A stretch of DNA of 64,000 nt from Gonatopus flavifemur (taxonomy: Eukaryota > Arthropoda > Insecta > Hymenoptera > Dryinidae), in contig JAFFJZ010000001.1 of NCBI GenBank assembly GCA_018340375.1, positions 63,294,001-63,358,000 on the forward strand. The letters are read 5' to 3'. The position numbers were made by a program, and so were the translations under genes. Shown here in pieces: positions 37,091-48,420 of this stretch; within the stretch, counting starts at the first letter, position 1; each line of letters opens with the position of its first letter. The notes under the pieces were generated by a model that ran no database searches, was not told the origin of the DNA, and saw nothing but the letters and a program-made list of their open reading frames with translations.

Positions 37091-38520
37091 CATTTTTACT
37101 AGGGGAGGAGAACTGAGATATTCTCTGAGTCTCGGAACTAGTCTCGGTATCGGTCTTGTTGCAGGTCTCGTTGCATATTTCGACATATATCTCTGTTGAT
37201 TTTATTTGAATACTCAAGGTTGCACTTCATTCCGATGATTCCATTTATACTCTCAAATTATCTTGATCATCCTGGTCTTACAAGACGTTGGAATAATTAT
37301 TGATTACTATTTGATCTTTTTTTGACGTAAATCTCGTACGAAGCTCTACCGACAACTATCAGTTATCACCCAAACAATAGGCTCACTCTTACTGACTTCA
37401 ATACGTTTGTAACGATTTCTCGAATTTGTACAATAATTGCGAATTCATATGCATGTATCGATTCAGGGGAGCTCAAGGGAATACTCATATACGATGAATA
37501 AAATAAAATTCTCTGAACTTCTTCATACCGATCATTGTGTGAAATGATTTCGCATGACGGAAAATCGAATTACGAAAGTATTTGATTTTCGGAAACCTTC
37601 CTTTCCACGATTATGTGATTTATTCTTTTCCATTGCATTTTCTATCATATCCATTGTTCGATCGAATCTCATTATATCCTTCGCAACTTTGATTCTTCCG
37701 AATCAATGCCACATTCGACGCTCCAAGTTATTAATTACTACGTTTAAATTGCAAATCAACCGGTAAAATATGTCAAATCCCTGGTGTATAGTTTTGTCCA
37801 CATTTTATGCTTCACTTTCGCCTTCCACTCGCAAACTATATGTATATCAATGATGTAATTTTCTGATATAACTATCAATATCGGTGTATACGTATTCGCT
37901 TGTGACAGAATTTATTCATGATATCGTTCAGTGCGCACATCAGTCGTACATATGTATTAGACTTACCTACGACTGCGCATAATATTACCGCACAATTACT
38001 TATTCGACGGAGTGTTCATCCTAATGCACCTCTTTTGCTCTCGAATCGATCTTGTGAGCTTATGAATGGGATTTACAATTGTTTTATCCTCAAGAGGACT
38101 TGAGGTATCGAATTCAAATTTTTCCAGTACTTTGTTTGAAATAATTCTCACTGTTCTTCACAGATATTTAATTTTATACTTTTTGGTGATGATGCTTAGA
38201 AAGAAGAGTTTGCTGAACCATCTGGAAATGACATAATTCCATGAATAACATTCCGCGGGATTCAAAGCTTCTTTGGCAGTGAAAGATATTCCTTGATTCT
38301 ACCCTGTTGAAGTGGTGCTTCGGTTGTAGAAATACTTTCTTTAATGTTTTGAGGAACTACACCTGAAAAAGAACTATCATACTTTATAGTAGCAAACATG
38401 ATAAAAAGCATAATTGATTTTGTCTTTTCTCCGCCATAAGATGCTTCAGAAATTACATAAAGATATAAAACTAACTTCGTCTCTATCAGAGTTTTTATTT
38501 CATCCGATATAACATTCTAC
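37091..38520. other. No gene recognised
   Basis: AT-rich sequence with no supported exon, RNA gene or complete repeat. Confidence 0.5.
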
Positions 38521-39734
38521 TTCCCGAGTCGAAAAATTAAGAGCTGATCTTGGTCTGTTTAACCTGGTCTCATATTGTATTCGATCTGATTTGATTCAGT
38601 TCAACCTGATTTCATTCCTTTCGAACCTGATATTGTTTCATACATAGTGGTTCAAATTCAGGTCACAACTTGATCTCAATCTGTTGGAATTTGAAGGGAA
38701 AATCATAAATCCTGCTCACAACTGTTTCAACCTGATAATGTTCTTTTCATCTTGATTCTAACCTGGTTTGCAAATGTATAATGAAATTCAAATGTATGTA
38801 TCATTTATAGATGATAAAGTTGAGTATTAATTGATCAATATAATTTTATTATGAAAAAATTACAATAAATGAACATAACGTAAATTTAATCGCATTTGGA
38901 ACTTTGATAATTCCTGAGAATAATGAAATGTCAATAAATTCTATAACATGAGACTTGAAAAAGTATAATAAGAATGAAATCGAATGAATTTCATGAGAAA
39001 ATAAGATGTTTGAAATTTATTTAGAATGATAAGCTTACATCCATATATACATATCCAATCAATTTTCATATTTAAATTTCGATATCCATTCAAAATTCCT
39101 CAATGTTTGGAACTTGCTAGTTTAATTCAATAATATATTTCAGGTGTAACAATTTCATTCACACTCATATTTTGAAGACTATGATAATAATAACAGCAAC
39201 GAGATACTAGCTAAATCTAATTTTACAAATTATAAAAAAATAATGCAATATAATTGAATCATCCAGATGTACAAATTGTAATCGTATATTACCTTGCTAA
39301 AAATCTTCTATAAAAAACAATAAATTTCCCTGATTGTTGTATGAAATTAACGATTCAAAAATCACATCACAAAAGAGAGAAAGAATTTATCGTTTTCATT
39401 TCAAACAAAGAAATTTTACAAATCTACAATTGTGCATCTCGAGAGTTCAATTATATATCATTATTTTTGAATAATTTTTAAAATTAGATTTAGCAGGTAT
39501 ATGGCTGCTGGTATTTTCTGAATAGAATTCACGAAATTCAATAACCAGGTCAACATAAGGGTGAAGGAAAAATAGAGGTATATCAGGTTTCAAAATTCGA
39601 CCTGACAGAATGCGTATTCGTTGCGTATTACGGATCAAAACAGGTTCTCATTAATCCTCATCTCATACCGTTCAAAAGGGTGAGATCAGTCTTTGAATAG
39701 TTCGAAATCAGGTTTCAATTTTTCGACTCGGGAA
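38521..39734. mobile_element. 1.2-kb TIR element, CCCGAGTCGAAAAATT family
   Basis: Starts TTCCCGAGTCGAAAAATT and ends with its exact complement at 39734. The word AACCTGATTTC/AACCTGGT and its complement recur about ten times, concentrated near both ends. The AT-rich middle has no frame of note. Same tips as the 268-bp MITE at 29094. Confidence 0.8.
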
Positions 39735-42700
39735 TTGATTTGATATTTTTCTGATAAGGCAAGTACGAGAATAAATGCAGAAAAAGAGAGAAATAATGAG
39801 TATGTCTGAGAATGATCCCGTCTATAACCGTAATGATACTTTTTAGAAACTTGTTGAACCGACTCAAAGAGCATGATTTCAATAAGATAGTGCGTAGATC
39901 AAAGTATGCATGACACTGACTTTATGTTTATGAAAATTGAAACTCACATCATACGACAGCATTGGGAAATAACAAGGAAATCATAATAAGAAAACGTAGA
40001 CGCGCTTAGTGTCTGCGAAGGGAAAAAATTTTCAATTGCAGGGATAGATGTGAAAAAGGAAACCTTGATGGATAAAAAAACTCTTTTGATGCGACAGCGA
40101 AAAGTGCTGTAACGAATTCCGTGAGTACATTTCCCTTCATTTGGAGACCCTTTTTGAATGGTTTTGAAAATTGTCGTGTTTCTGAAGGTTTGGAATAGAG
40201 TAGAATAACGAATAAAATGTCTTTGTTGTTGCTCTTGGCGCTTCGAGTTCTCAACATTGCTATCCGTTTATAAAAAATGTAAATTACAATTCACATGAAT
40301 CGATCGCCAATGGATGAAAAATAATAAATACAACATAAATAACGATAAAGTTATATCTCCCAGTATTGATTCAGAATAAATAACATGCTATTAGATTTAT
40401 TTTTCTCCCCCTATTCGAAAACGATATATCATGTCAAATTATCCTACAAATTATTCTCAAATCATTTAAATTTTCTTTCGGAATTAAATTTTATATTATT
40501 ATATGAAAACGTTTGGACCTCCCTTCAAAATGCCCACCATTTATTTTTGATGAAACGATCAAAGAACGAACCTACAATTTATCGAATTTTTCAACAATAT
40601 GATAATTCGCGTGTATATCCATAATCCTTTTGAACAAAAACGTGTTTCATCAATGAAAATATTGATAAGTGGAATGGAAATTTCGTGCCCCGTTGGAAAT
40701 ATGTATTGAATATTTCAAATACATCTTCATTATTTATATCCGCATAATTGATGATTTGAACTGGCGTTTGAATTTTTTGTTTCCCTCAACAGAAACTTAT
40801 CAATTTAAAAAAGTATTTATGCGAAGTGAAAAGTAAATGACAGTTTACGACGATGAAATTTTCCATGTATATTTCTGGGAATATTGGAAGGAAGGTATTG
40901 TCAAGCATTAATTTTTTATTCCCATCCAATCGTTATAGGTAGGTATAACCATTCCTCCCGTGAGGTCAAACATTTTGATGACCGTAATTATTCATATGTA
41001 ATGTTTACCATTAACAGAATCTGTACGTTATAATCAAAATTTTCGATTCCACGAATGGAGATCGGTGGATATCGTAGGGCGCTCGATTTAGTTACGGGCA
41101 GAGATTTATCAAAGTTGAGGAAGAAATGAGTTTAAAAATTTCAAAATTCCTCCTCCAGCAGCATCCGAGTATCAGCAAAATATCCAGTCTTCGTGAACAA
41201 AACTAAACCTTGAGAGGAATATAAATTCATATAATATATAAAAGATTTGCTTAGATTTCTGCTTTCGACTTTACGGATATCAACGTAGCTGCCATATTTC
41301 CCTATCCATCTATGTTTAATCAAACCAAGCGTATAACAGTGCATACAGACCACTCACTCTTCATTTCAAAGGCATAAAAAAAAAAGATACCCCACGTATG
41401 ATACAAAATACAGCGTACGGTCAAGTTACAACCTTTCATCAGAGTAATGAATATTTATTATTTTGCAAGAAAGTTTCCTCTTAATGGACGTAATCCACAT
41501 GTCATTTTCATCCTCGTACACCATACGTTCACGTTTGGTAATCTGTAAAATTTCATTTCAAGCGTACATTTTTCAATAACCGATGATACGGTTAATCTTG
41601 AAAAGTCGTGTCCCATAATTTGAGTGTGAACAAGTTTTTCTTAGAATACATTCAAGTTCGCGTATGAATATACGTTTATGACTGCGAGAATGAGCTTGTT
41701 ATGACTCGAAAGTAATCTAAAGCGACATTAGTGCAATCTTGAGGATGATACGAATGGTGCCCGCGTTGTCGTCGTCGTCGTTGTCGTCTTGGTGGTGCTC
41801 AACGACGCGTTCGATAACTACTTACGTACCAAAGCGTGTTCCTTATGTATAATATACATATATACATCAAGTTAGTTTGCAAAAGATAGGGAGAGAGAAA
41901 AAACGCAAGGGCAATATAAAGCTGAGGATATTAGCATGACAAGCAACGAGCATCAAATTGCCGGACCTAAAAGCTGGCCCCAGAAAAGCGAAGCGAGCAG
42001 CACCACCGTCTGCTAAATCGTCCGTGCGCTTCTAATGGACTGCTTTACTCGCGGAAAAAGTCTTGTCAACCTCCGTGTGCATCGCTTTTACGTGCTTTCG
42101 TGACTTCCCTCCCTTTCTCTTTTACTCTCCCTCTCTCTTGACAGAGAAAAAAAATGAAGGATGAAAAAGGAAAAAAGTCACAACACACGTTTAAACGACT
42201 TTCTGGAAATTTGTCAAGACATTCCTCGATATGCCTCAAACGGAAGGAAGGAAAAAAAGGAAACGTTTGTATTCTATTAAATTACATTGAAAGCTATATA
42301 CTTTGGTATGAAAATTCGAATATAACATCATTCGCAATCAAAGGTAAAAAGAATAATAATAGCTTTGAATGTAGTTTTTAATGAATTTCGAGTCCAATAC
42401 GCGATACCTCCTTCGTTTTTATTTGATTTGACAAATGATAGATCCAACTTTCGTCATAAGTGAAAATATTCTGAGAAAACATATCCGCGATGATTGACGA
42501 TGATGGAGCACCAATTGTACGATACGATATTTGCATTAGAGGGTTCCGTCGTGTATAACATCGTACATATCATATTTCCTAGCGCATTTCTTTTACTAGC
42601 TTCTCTTCCCGGTTTTCAACATCCAATTACAATTTCAGATAAGATATTGTGCGATAAGAATGGAATTCTTTGACAATTCGTTGAAGGTATACGTGAATAT

Positions 42701-44109
42701 AGAATCGCGAAGTAATAATTGATAGATGTAAAACCGTAATACCCCCGGAGCCTGTTGCAAATCCTTGCAAATTCGCGATCCTTGTTGCTCTGGGAATAAT
42801 AACGTCCTGTATAGTTGTGATAATGACAGCGTAATTTTAATTTTAATACCGTGGCTTCATGACTCTATTAAATCTCCTGCATCACGTTTCATCATAACTT
42901 AATAAAGACGCGCGTCGTCGTAACTTATTACTGCATTTTAATATCATTTTATCAGCTGTAAATAAATTTTATGTTCAACATGTGGGTATAATACACGCTT
43001 TGTTTCTCTCTCTCTCTCTCTCTTTTTTTTTCAATTAATCATGAAAGTTTTCGATTGACGTTGAATACTAAAACACGTATTTTCAACAGAGAAAATATGT
43101 TTTGCGAAGAGGGGAAGATAAATAAAGAGAAAAACATTGGTGGAACAATAAACATGGAGTTTCATAAATTTCGTTTGTAATTTGATTTTGAAAATTAAAA
43201 CGTCAAAATTAATTGTCAACGGTTTTACGATATGTACATTGAAATACAGATTGGGAAATGATAATGGAAATGAGATAATTTGTATTTTCTTTTCCCGAAT
43301 TATACCGTGAAATATTTGTTTAGTTTTTCAAGTATAATCGATCAAGTTATTCGACTCAGAAAGTAAATTCAGATATTCAAATATCGTTTTCTTATTTGTT
43401 TATGAAAAGTTGCTCCCGGTTGCCCTTTGTCACAAGCCTGATGTTTGGTGTACGAGAAAATAAGTATTTTCTTTTACCGTGAAGCTCGCCGAAGCTCTCT
43501 GAAGCTTTTTAAAGTTTCCTAACATCCTCGGTAATATCATTTTTACCGGGTAACGTTATTTTTTTTCCACAAACAATAATTTCGAAGTTCGTTTAATGGG
43601 TCACCGCTGATCTCGCTATACATCAAACGAGTTGAATGGAAATTGGTATATAATGAATAAAACAAAATCGAGCGAATGCATGTTCACGAAACATCTATTT
43701 TATATACAAACTATGATACGAAAAGTGAAGAATGATGGTCTTCGAAGTTTATCGTCTGTTAGCGTCACGAGAGTCAAGTCCATGTTTACAATATACATTT
43801 TTATGACGTTTATTCTCTTAGGATATTTAATATTAATGAGGTTCACAAATTGGTAAAGTTGGTATGCATCTTGTATAGCATACATATTGCTAATTCATGA
43901 CATGATAACAAATATTCTCAGTCCCTTGGTACATGATTCAAATAGCGTTGGCAGATCAATCGAGGGGAATAAAATACATTGAGAAACAGAATTTGGTTGA
44001 ATATTGAACAGCTAGAAAATTCAGTCAGTCTAAACTATTTAATCCTACTCAATGGATTATTTTCTTTATATTTCAGATTTATTTACAACAGCTAAAATTT
44101 GGCTATCCT
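39735..44109. other. No gene recognised; microsatellites
   Basis: About 4.4 kb without a supported gene. Contains a GTC microsatellite (about 41766-41790), a CT microsatellite (about 43004-43023) and a GC-richer patch around 41750-42130. See the separate weak small-ORF entry. Confidence 0.5.
41936..42016 (+). other. 26-codon ORF in a GC-richer patch, unproven
   Basis: ATG at 41936 opens a 26-codon frame ending TAA at 42014-42016, with a mostly polar product containing PKSWPQKSE. A TATA-like CAATATAAAG lies about 25 bp upstream. The patch is GC-richer than its surroundings and bordered by GTC and pyrimidine-rich simple sequence. It could be a 5' exon or upstream ORF, or simply chance; no homology recognised. 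Confidence 0.15.
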
Positions 44110-45086
44110 TATTAGAGTGGCAGTAAGGTTCGCCTCTTTAGAATCGGACCGTGATCACCCTTCCCACGTAGAAATTGACGGATGGCCCGGTACCGGTTCG
44201 ATACAGGCAGCCAACGTTGGTCGAACTGCGGAATGATACACTCACAGGAAGGATTTCTTGAAATGAGAAAATTTTTCTCGTCGCTGGGACAAAACTCATC
44301 TTTTTCTTGAGCCTAGAAAATTTTACTTGAATCAAGAGAAGTTCGTTTTAATTTCAAAAGAAGTTTTCTTGATTCAAGTAAAATTTTCTCATCTCAAGAA
44401 ATCCTTTCTGTGAGTGTGACGCAAAATAACTCCGATCTGGTACCGACCACCAACCGTTGGCTAACCACCGGTTATCGACATCAATTCAATATTTGCAACC
44501 GATGTTTTTTCAAAATTTAGGACCTTCTTGTGAACATTCGTATGAACTCAGATATTCAGGCATCTCAGATCATATATACATCTTGACGCGAGAACTATTA
44601 TATCGAGTTACATAGAATACATAGAATTCTCCATTAAAAAAGAATTCTTTTGAACTTCAATGCATTCGTAAGTCTTCAGTGCGTCGGGTCAGCTATTCAT
44701 AATTCCGTCAATAATAATGCTATTTTCTACGCAATTATTTTATTTTATAATATTTTTCGGAGTTTAACTGTGCATCGAACAATATAGGATTATCAAATTG
44801 TGCAAATCAACAGTGTTATATGATAAAATCTCTAAAAATCATCAAATCTTTTGTCTAAATGCACTTTGGTTTGGGATCCATTCAGGGTTGGAGACCAACG
44901 CTTGCTCATTAAAAGTGTGCCGTTGTTCATTCAAGATTGGTGGAAAATTGGTCAACAACGGTCAGTTGATTCATCAAACCAGTACCGATTGGAACATGAC
45001 ATTACGGCGTTCCAGTATCGACTCGGAATCGGCAGACAACCGTTCTTAGCCAATACTATTCCAATATTGATGCGTTCGTCACCGTC
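44110..45086. repeat. Word-saturated repeat (CCAACGTTGG, GGTACCG) with nested MITE
   Basis: Words GCCAACGTTGG, CCAACCGTTGG, GGTACCG, GACCAACG and CAACGG recur in both orientations on either side of the MITE at 44239 and again at 44880-45060. An open frame of 101 codons at 44851-45156 lies over this repeat and shows no family motif, so I do not call it a gene. Termini not found. Confidence 0.45.
44239..44416. mobile_element. 178-bp palindromic MITE, CACTCACAGGAAGG termini
   Basis: CACTCACAGGAAGGATTTCT at the left matches the complement of AGAAATCCTTTCTGTGAGTG at the right. The pairing continues with GAGAAAATTTT and ATTTTACTTGAATCAAG. Flanks are TA and TG. Confidence 0.8.
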
Positions 45087-46939
45087 GCACAGTTTGGCTT
45101 TCCAGACTTTTTTTGGGCAAAATTCGCTGGCACGCTCAATTTTGAAGATATCATGATGAACTTCAGCTCAAAATGCTCGTAGAGAATACACCTTCATTGG
45201 GAACCAGCCCTATTTTTCGTATGAAGAGTGGTTGATGTTTTTAACAAGGGATGATATTGACAAAACACATGTGAAGTGAAAATAATCTTGATCAAACCAA
45301 GTGGAACTGTACGAATCAACGACGAAACGTTATCTATGACTATTTTGTCATGAGGGAGAGATCGTTTGGTGAGTATAAAATCCTCAGTAGGATTCTGTGT
45401 TACCTAGCTACCCCTATTTGAGGGTGAGAAAAGCAATTCCTCAAACATTGGAGTTTTTTTCTGAGTAACGATAACGGATTTCATTTGAAATGTGATTTGA
45501 AATGAGTGAAGTTATTGAAAAATCCATCTGCAGTGTGCTCGTGCATCAAATGCGTTCAATTAGGGGTGAGAAATGCATTTCTCTGAGTGTAGAAAGGTTT
45601 TTTGAATTAAATAAGATGGATTCCATGAGGAATGCGATTTTTAATCAGTGAAGTTATTGGAAAATCCATCTGCAGTGTATTTGTGCCTCAACCACCCCCA
45701 ATTAGAAGTGAGAAATGCATTTCCCGAAAAATAGAAGGTTTTTCTGCATCAAAGGAAAATACATTCATTTGGAATGTGATTTTTGGTAAGTGAAGTTTCC
45801 CGAAGAATCCACCTTTAGTGTAGTTGTGTATCAACCACTCCTGATTGAGGGTGAGAGATGCATTTCTCTAAATGTAAGAGGTATTCTTCGATGAAAAAAA
45901 AAGGAATTAATCAGGAATGTGATTTTCACACTGAAGATATTGAGAGATGTGATTTTTGATGCTTGAAGTTGTTGGAAAAACCATCTTCAGCGTACTCACG
46001 TATCAAGCACCATTAGTTGAGGGTGAGAAATACATTTATCCAAATACAAATGGTCTTGCTGAGTGAAAATTAATACATTCCATTGAGCATGTAATTTTTC
46101 ACGAATGTGGTTTTGGAAAAACCCATTCCTCGCTCAATTCCTCATGAGTCACCCCTATCTGATGGTAGGAAATCGATTCCCCACATCAGAAAATCTTGCC
46201 GAACTCTGGAGTGACAGATCTTTGGTTGGTTATGTGGTTGTTTTTTGGTGGAAAAATTTTATAAAAGCTGACATTCCTCAGGGAATCCATTTCCTTACAT
46301 TCAATGAACCCTTCTATATTTGAGGAAATGCATTTCTCACCCCTAATTGGGGGTGGTTGAGACACAAGTATACTGCAGATGGATTTTCCAATAACTTCAC
46401 TGATCTTAAATCACATTCCAAATGAATACCTTTTGATTCATTCAAGAAAACCTCCTATACTTGGAGAAATGCATTCCTCATCCCCCATTAGGGATGGTTG
46501 ATGCACAAGTACATTGAGGATGGATTTCTCGAAAAGCTTCACTCATTAAAAATCCCATTGCAAATGAAATCCGTTATCGTTACTTAGAAGAATCTCCAAT
46601 CTTTGAGAAATTGCTCTCCTCACCCCTTAATAGGGGTTGCTAGCTGATACAGAATCTTCTGAGGAATCCATACCCATCGAACGTTCTCTCCCTTATGAAA
46701 GAATAATTGATTTGTACGGTTCCACTTGGTTTTATCATGATTATTTCCACGTCACATGTGTTTGATCAACTTCATCCCTTGTAAAAAACATCAACCACCT
46801 TTTGTACGAAAAATGGGGCACATCCTCAATAAAGGTGGATTCTCTACGAGTATTTTGAACTAAAGTTTATCATGGTATCTTCAAAATTGAGCGTTCCAGC
46901 CAAGTCTGTCCAAAGAAAGTCCGAAATGCCACACTGTGC
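45087..46939. mobile_element. 1.85-kb Foldback-like element with tandem subrepeats in the arms
   Basis: Outer ends GCACAGTTTGGC and GCCACACTGTGC pair, and the arms align inward for about 850 bp (for example AATTTTGAAGATA with TATCTTCAAAATT, and CAGTAGGATTCTG with CAGAATCTTCTG). The inner arms are tandem repeats of about 142 bp. Left units carry GTGAGAAATGCATTTCTC near 45424, 45566, 45708, 45851, 46023 and 46156; right inverted units lie near 46331, 46471 and 46611. Long inverted repeats built from tandem units are the Foldback/Galileo layout; this is a structural analogy only, with no transposase seen. Confidence 0.75.
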
Positions 46940-47608
46940 TTCGCCTTAAAACTGGTATTTCTACGTGAGTTATTTATGCGTTCTCAGATAAATCAATGAA
47001 GTCCGATCAAGTAAAAATTATCTACATCTGGCTCCAATCAGGAACACGGATCAGAACCAGGCCTGATCAGGTCCAGACATGAAGCCCTGGATCCGGCCTG
47101 AACTACTTTAGGACTTGTGCCAGATAGAAACTTTCGCTCGGGACTCTAGTCATTCTAAAGTACTTCGTGGCCGCCCCATAGTAGTATAACTTAGGCATCC
47201 AATACAAGAGTTGCCTACCCACGGCCCATGTGAGCCCAGTTAGAGTTGACAGTATGTTCCTCGAATATTTCAATCCAGGTACGCCCACCCACAGCCTACT
47301 CAGGCTCTGTGTTGGCTATCATTTTCTTGCCTGGATATTTTTATACTCTCACGGAATCTAGATTGGAAAACGGAATATTCCAAGCCAGGGCCACTTCTCA
47401 AGGAGGGATTATAAACCTGGCCCAGATCTGAACTGGAAAGAATGTTCACATAGAATGCTTCAAAATGCCGAGAAGCAGCGATTTCCAGAAGTGTGTGTGT
47501 GTGGGTGTGTTTGTCTGTTCGTCTGTTTCTGTCAATATTTATTGTCAATACTTACTTGAATATGAGGGTGATATATGGTTCTCCATACCAATTTGTTACA
47601 ACTGAAGT
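46940..47608. repeat. Word-rich repeat region (CAGGCCTGATCAGG type)
   Basis: GC-richer words CCAGGCCTGATCAGG, CCCTGGATCCGGCCTG, CCCACGGCCCATGTG and GGCCCAGATCTGAACTGG recur between 47031 and 47450. A GT microsatellite lies at about 47492-47512. Probably one decayed element; ends not found. No gene. Confidence 0.4.
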
Positions 47609-48012
47609 AGGGTTGTCCATAAACTACGTGGGAGGGAGGGGTAAGATGGAATGCTACGCTGGGCTATGTGGGGGGAGGAGGATTTGGTTCCAAGCTACGT
47701 GGTCTTTTCATCCATCTTGAACATGAAAGAAAATTCTATGTAAACATCCAGAAAAATGACCCATTCAAATATAAACCGAATGGATATTTGAACCGTAAAA
47801 ACATTTTTCCATTTCAGTCAATTGAAATTTTATCAAGGTCATATTTGAATAACAATTAATTTGATGTGATTAATTTAGTTGAGCGTAAAAAAATTAGGTT
47901 CTCATGAGGGAGGAGGGGAAGGGTGTTCAAAGAAAAGCTACGGTAGGGCTACATGGGGGCAGGGGGGTCAAAAAGTCGCAAACACAGGGCTACGTAGTTT
48001 ATGGACGGCCCC
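47609..48012. mobile_element. 400-bp TIR element, GTCCATAAACTACGT termini
   Basis: AGGGTTGTCCATAAACTACGT at the left matches the complement of ACGTAGTTTATGGACGGCCC at the right. Sub-terminal G-rich tracts (GGGAGGGAGGGG, GGGGGGAGGAGG, GGGGGCAGGGGGG) sit inside both ends with GCTACG/GCTACATGG words. No clear target duplication and no transposase; superfamily not assigned. Confidence 0.7.
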
Positions 48013-48054
48013 AGTGATGAATCACAGTGGAAAATGAAGGGTTTGAACGATCAC

Positions 48055-48420
48055 CCGTGTAAAAATTCACTAGTGGCGCAAGGCTGACCTAGCCTTGACG
48101 AGCCTTGGCAGAACCCACGGAGAAAGCCTGACCGAAGACTAAAAAGATAACATCGTTTCCGCAGTTGAAAGGCAACGGTGATTCTGCTATGATTGGTCGA
48201 TATAAAACTTTTGCTATAAAACAAACGTTGGTTCAATCCTGAACCAATGCTGGCACAAACTCGCGCCAACACTGTTTCAACACTTCTCATCTTTATATCG
48301 CCAACACTGGCACGATGTCACCGCTATTGTCAGCCAACGGTGGCCCAATATGAATCCCCTAAGCTCAGCTGCCACACCTGGCCCAAGCCATTACCCTTTG
48401 TCAATATTGTCGGAATCGCT
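48055..48420. repeat. Word-saturated repeat (CCAACACTGG / GTTGGTTCA)
   Basis: Words CTAGCCTTGACGAGCC, AACGTTGGTTCAATCC, TGAACCAATG, GCCAACACTGGC and GTCAGCCAACGG recur in both orientations. Similar in style to 44.1-45.1 kb. Termini not resolved. Confidence 0.4.

Noticed and set aside
44851..45156. 101-codon plus-strand frame
   Set aside because: It lies over the CCAACGTTGG word repeat and runs into the Foldback-like arm. No recognisable motif.
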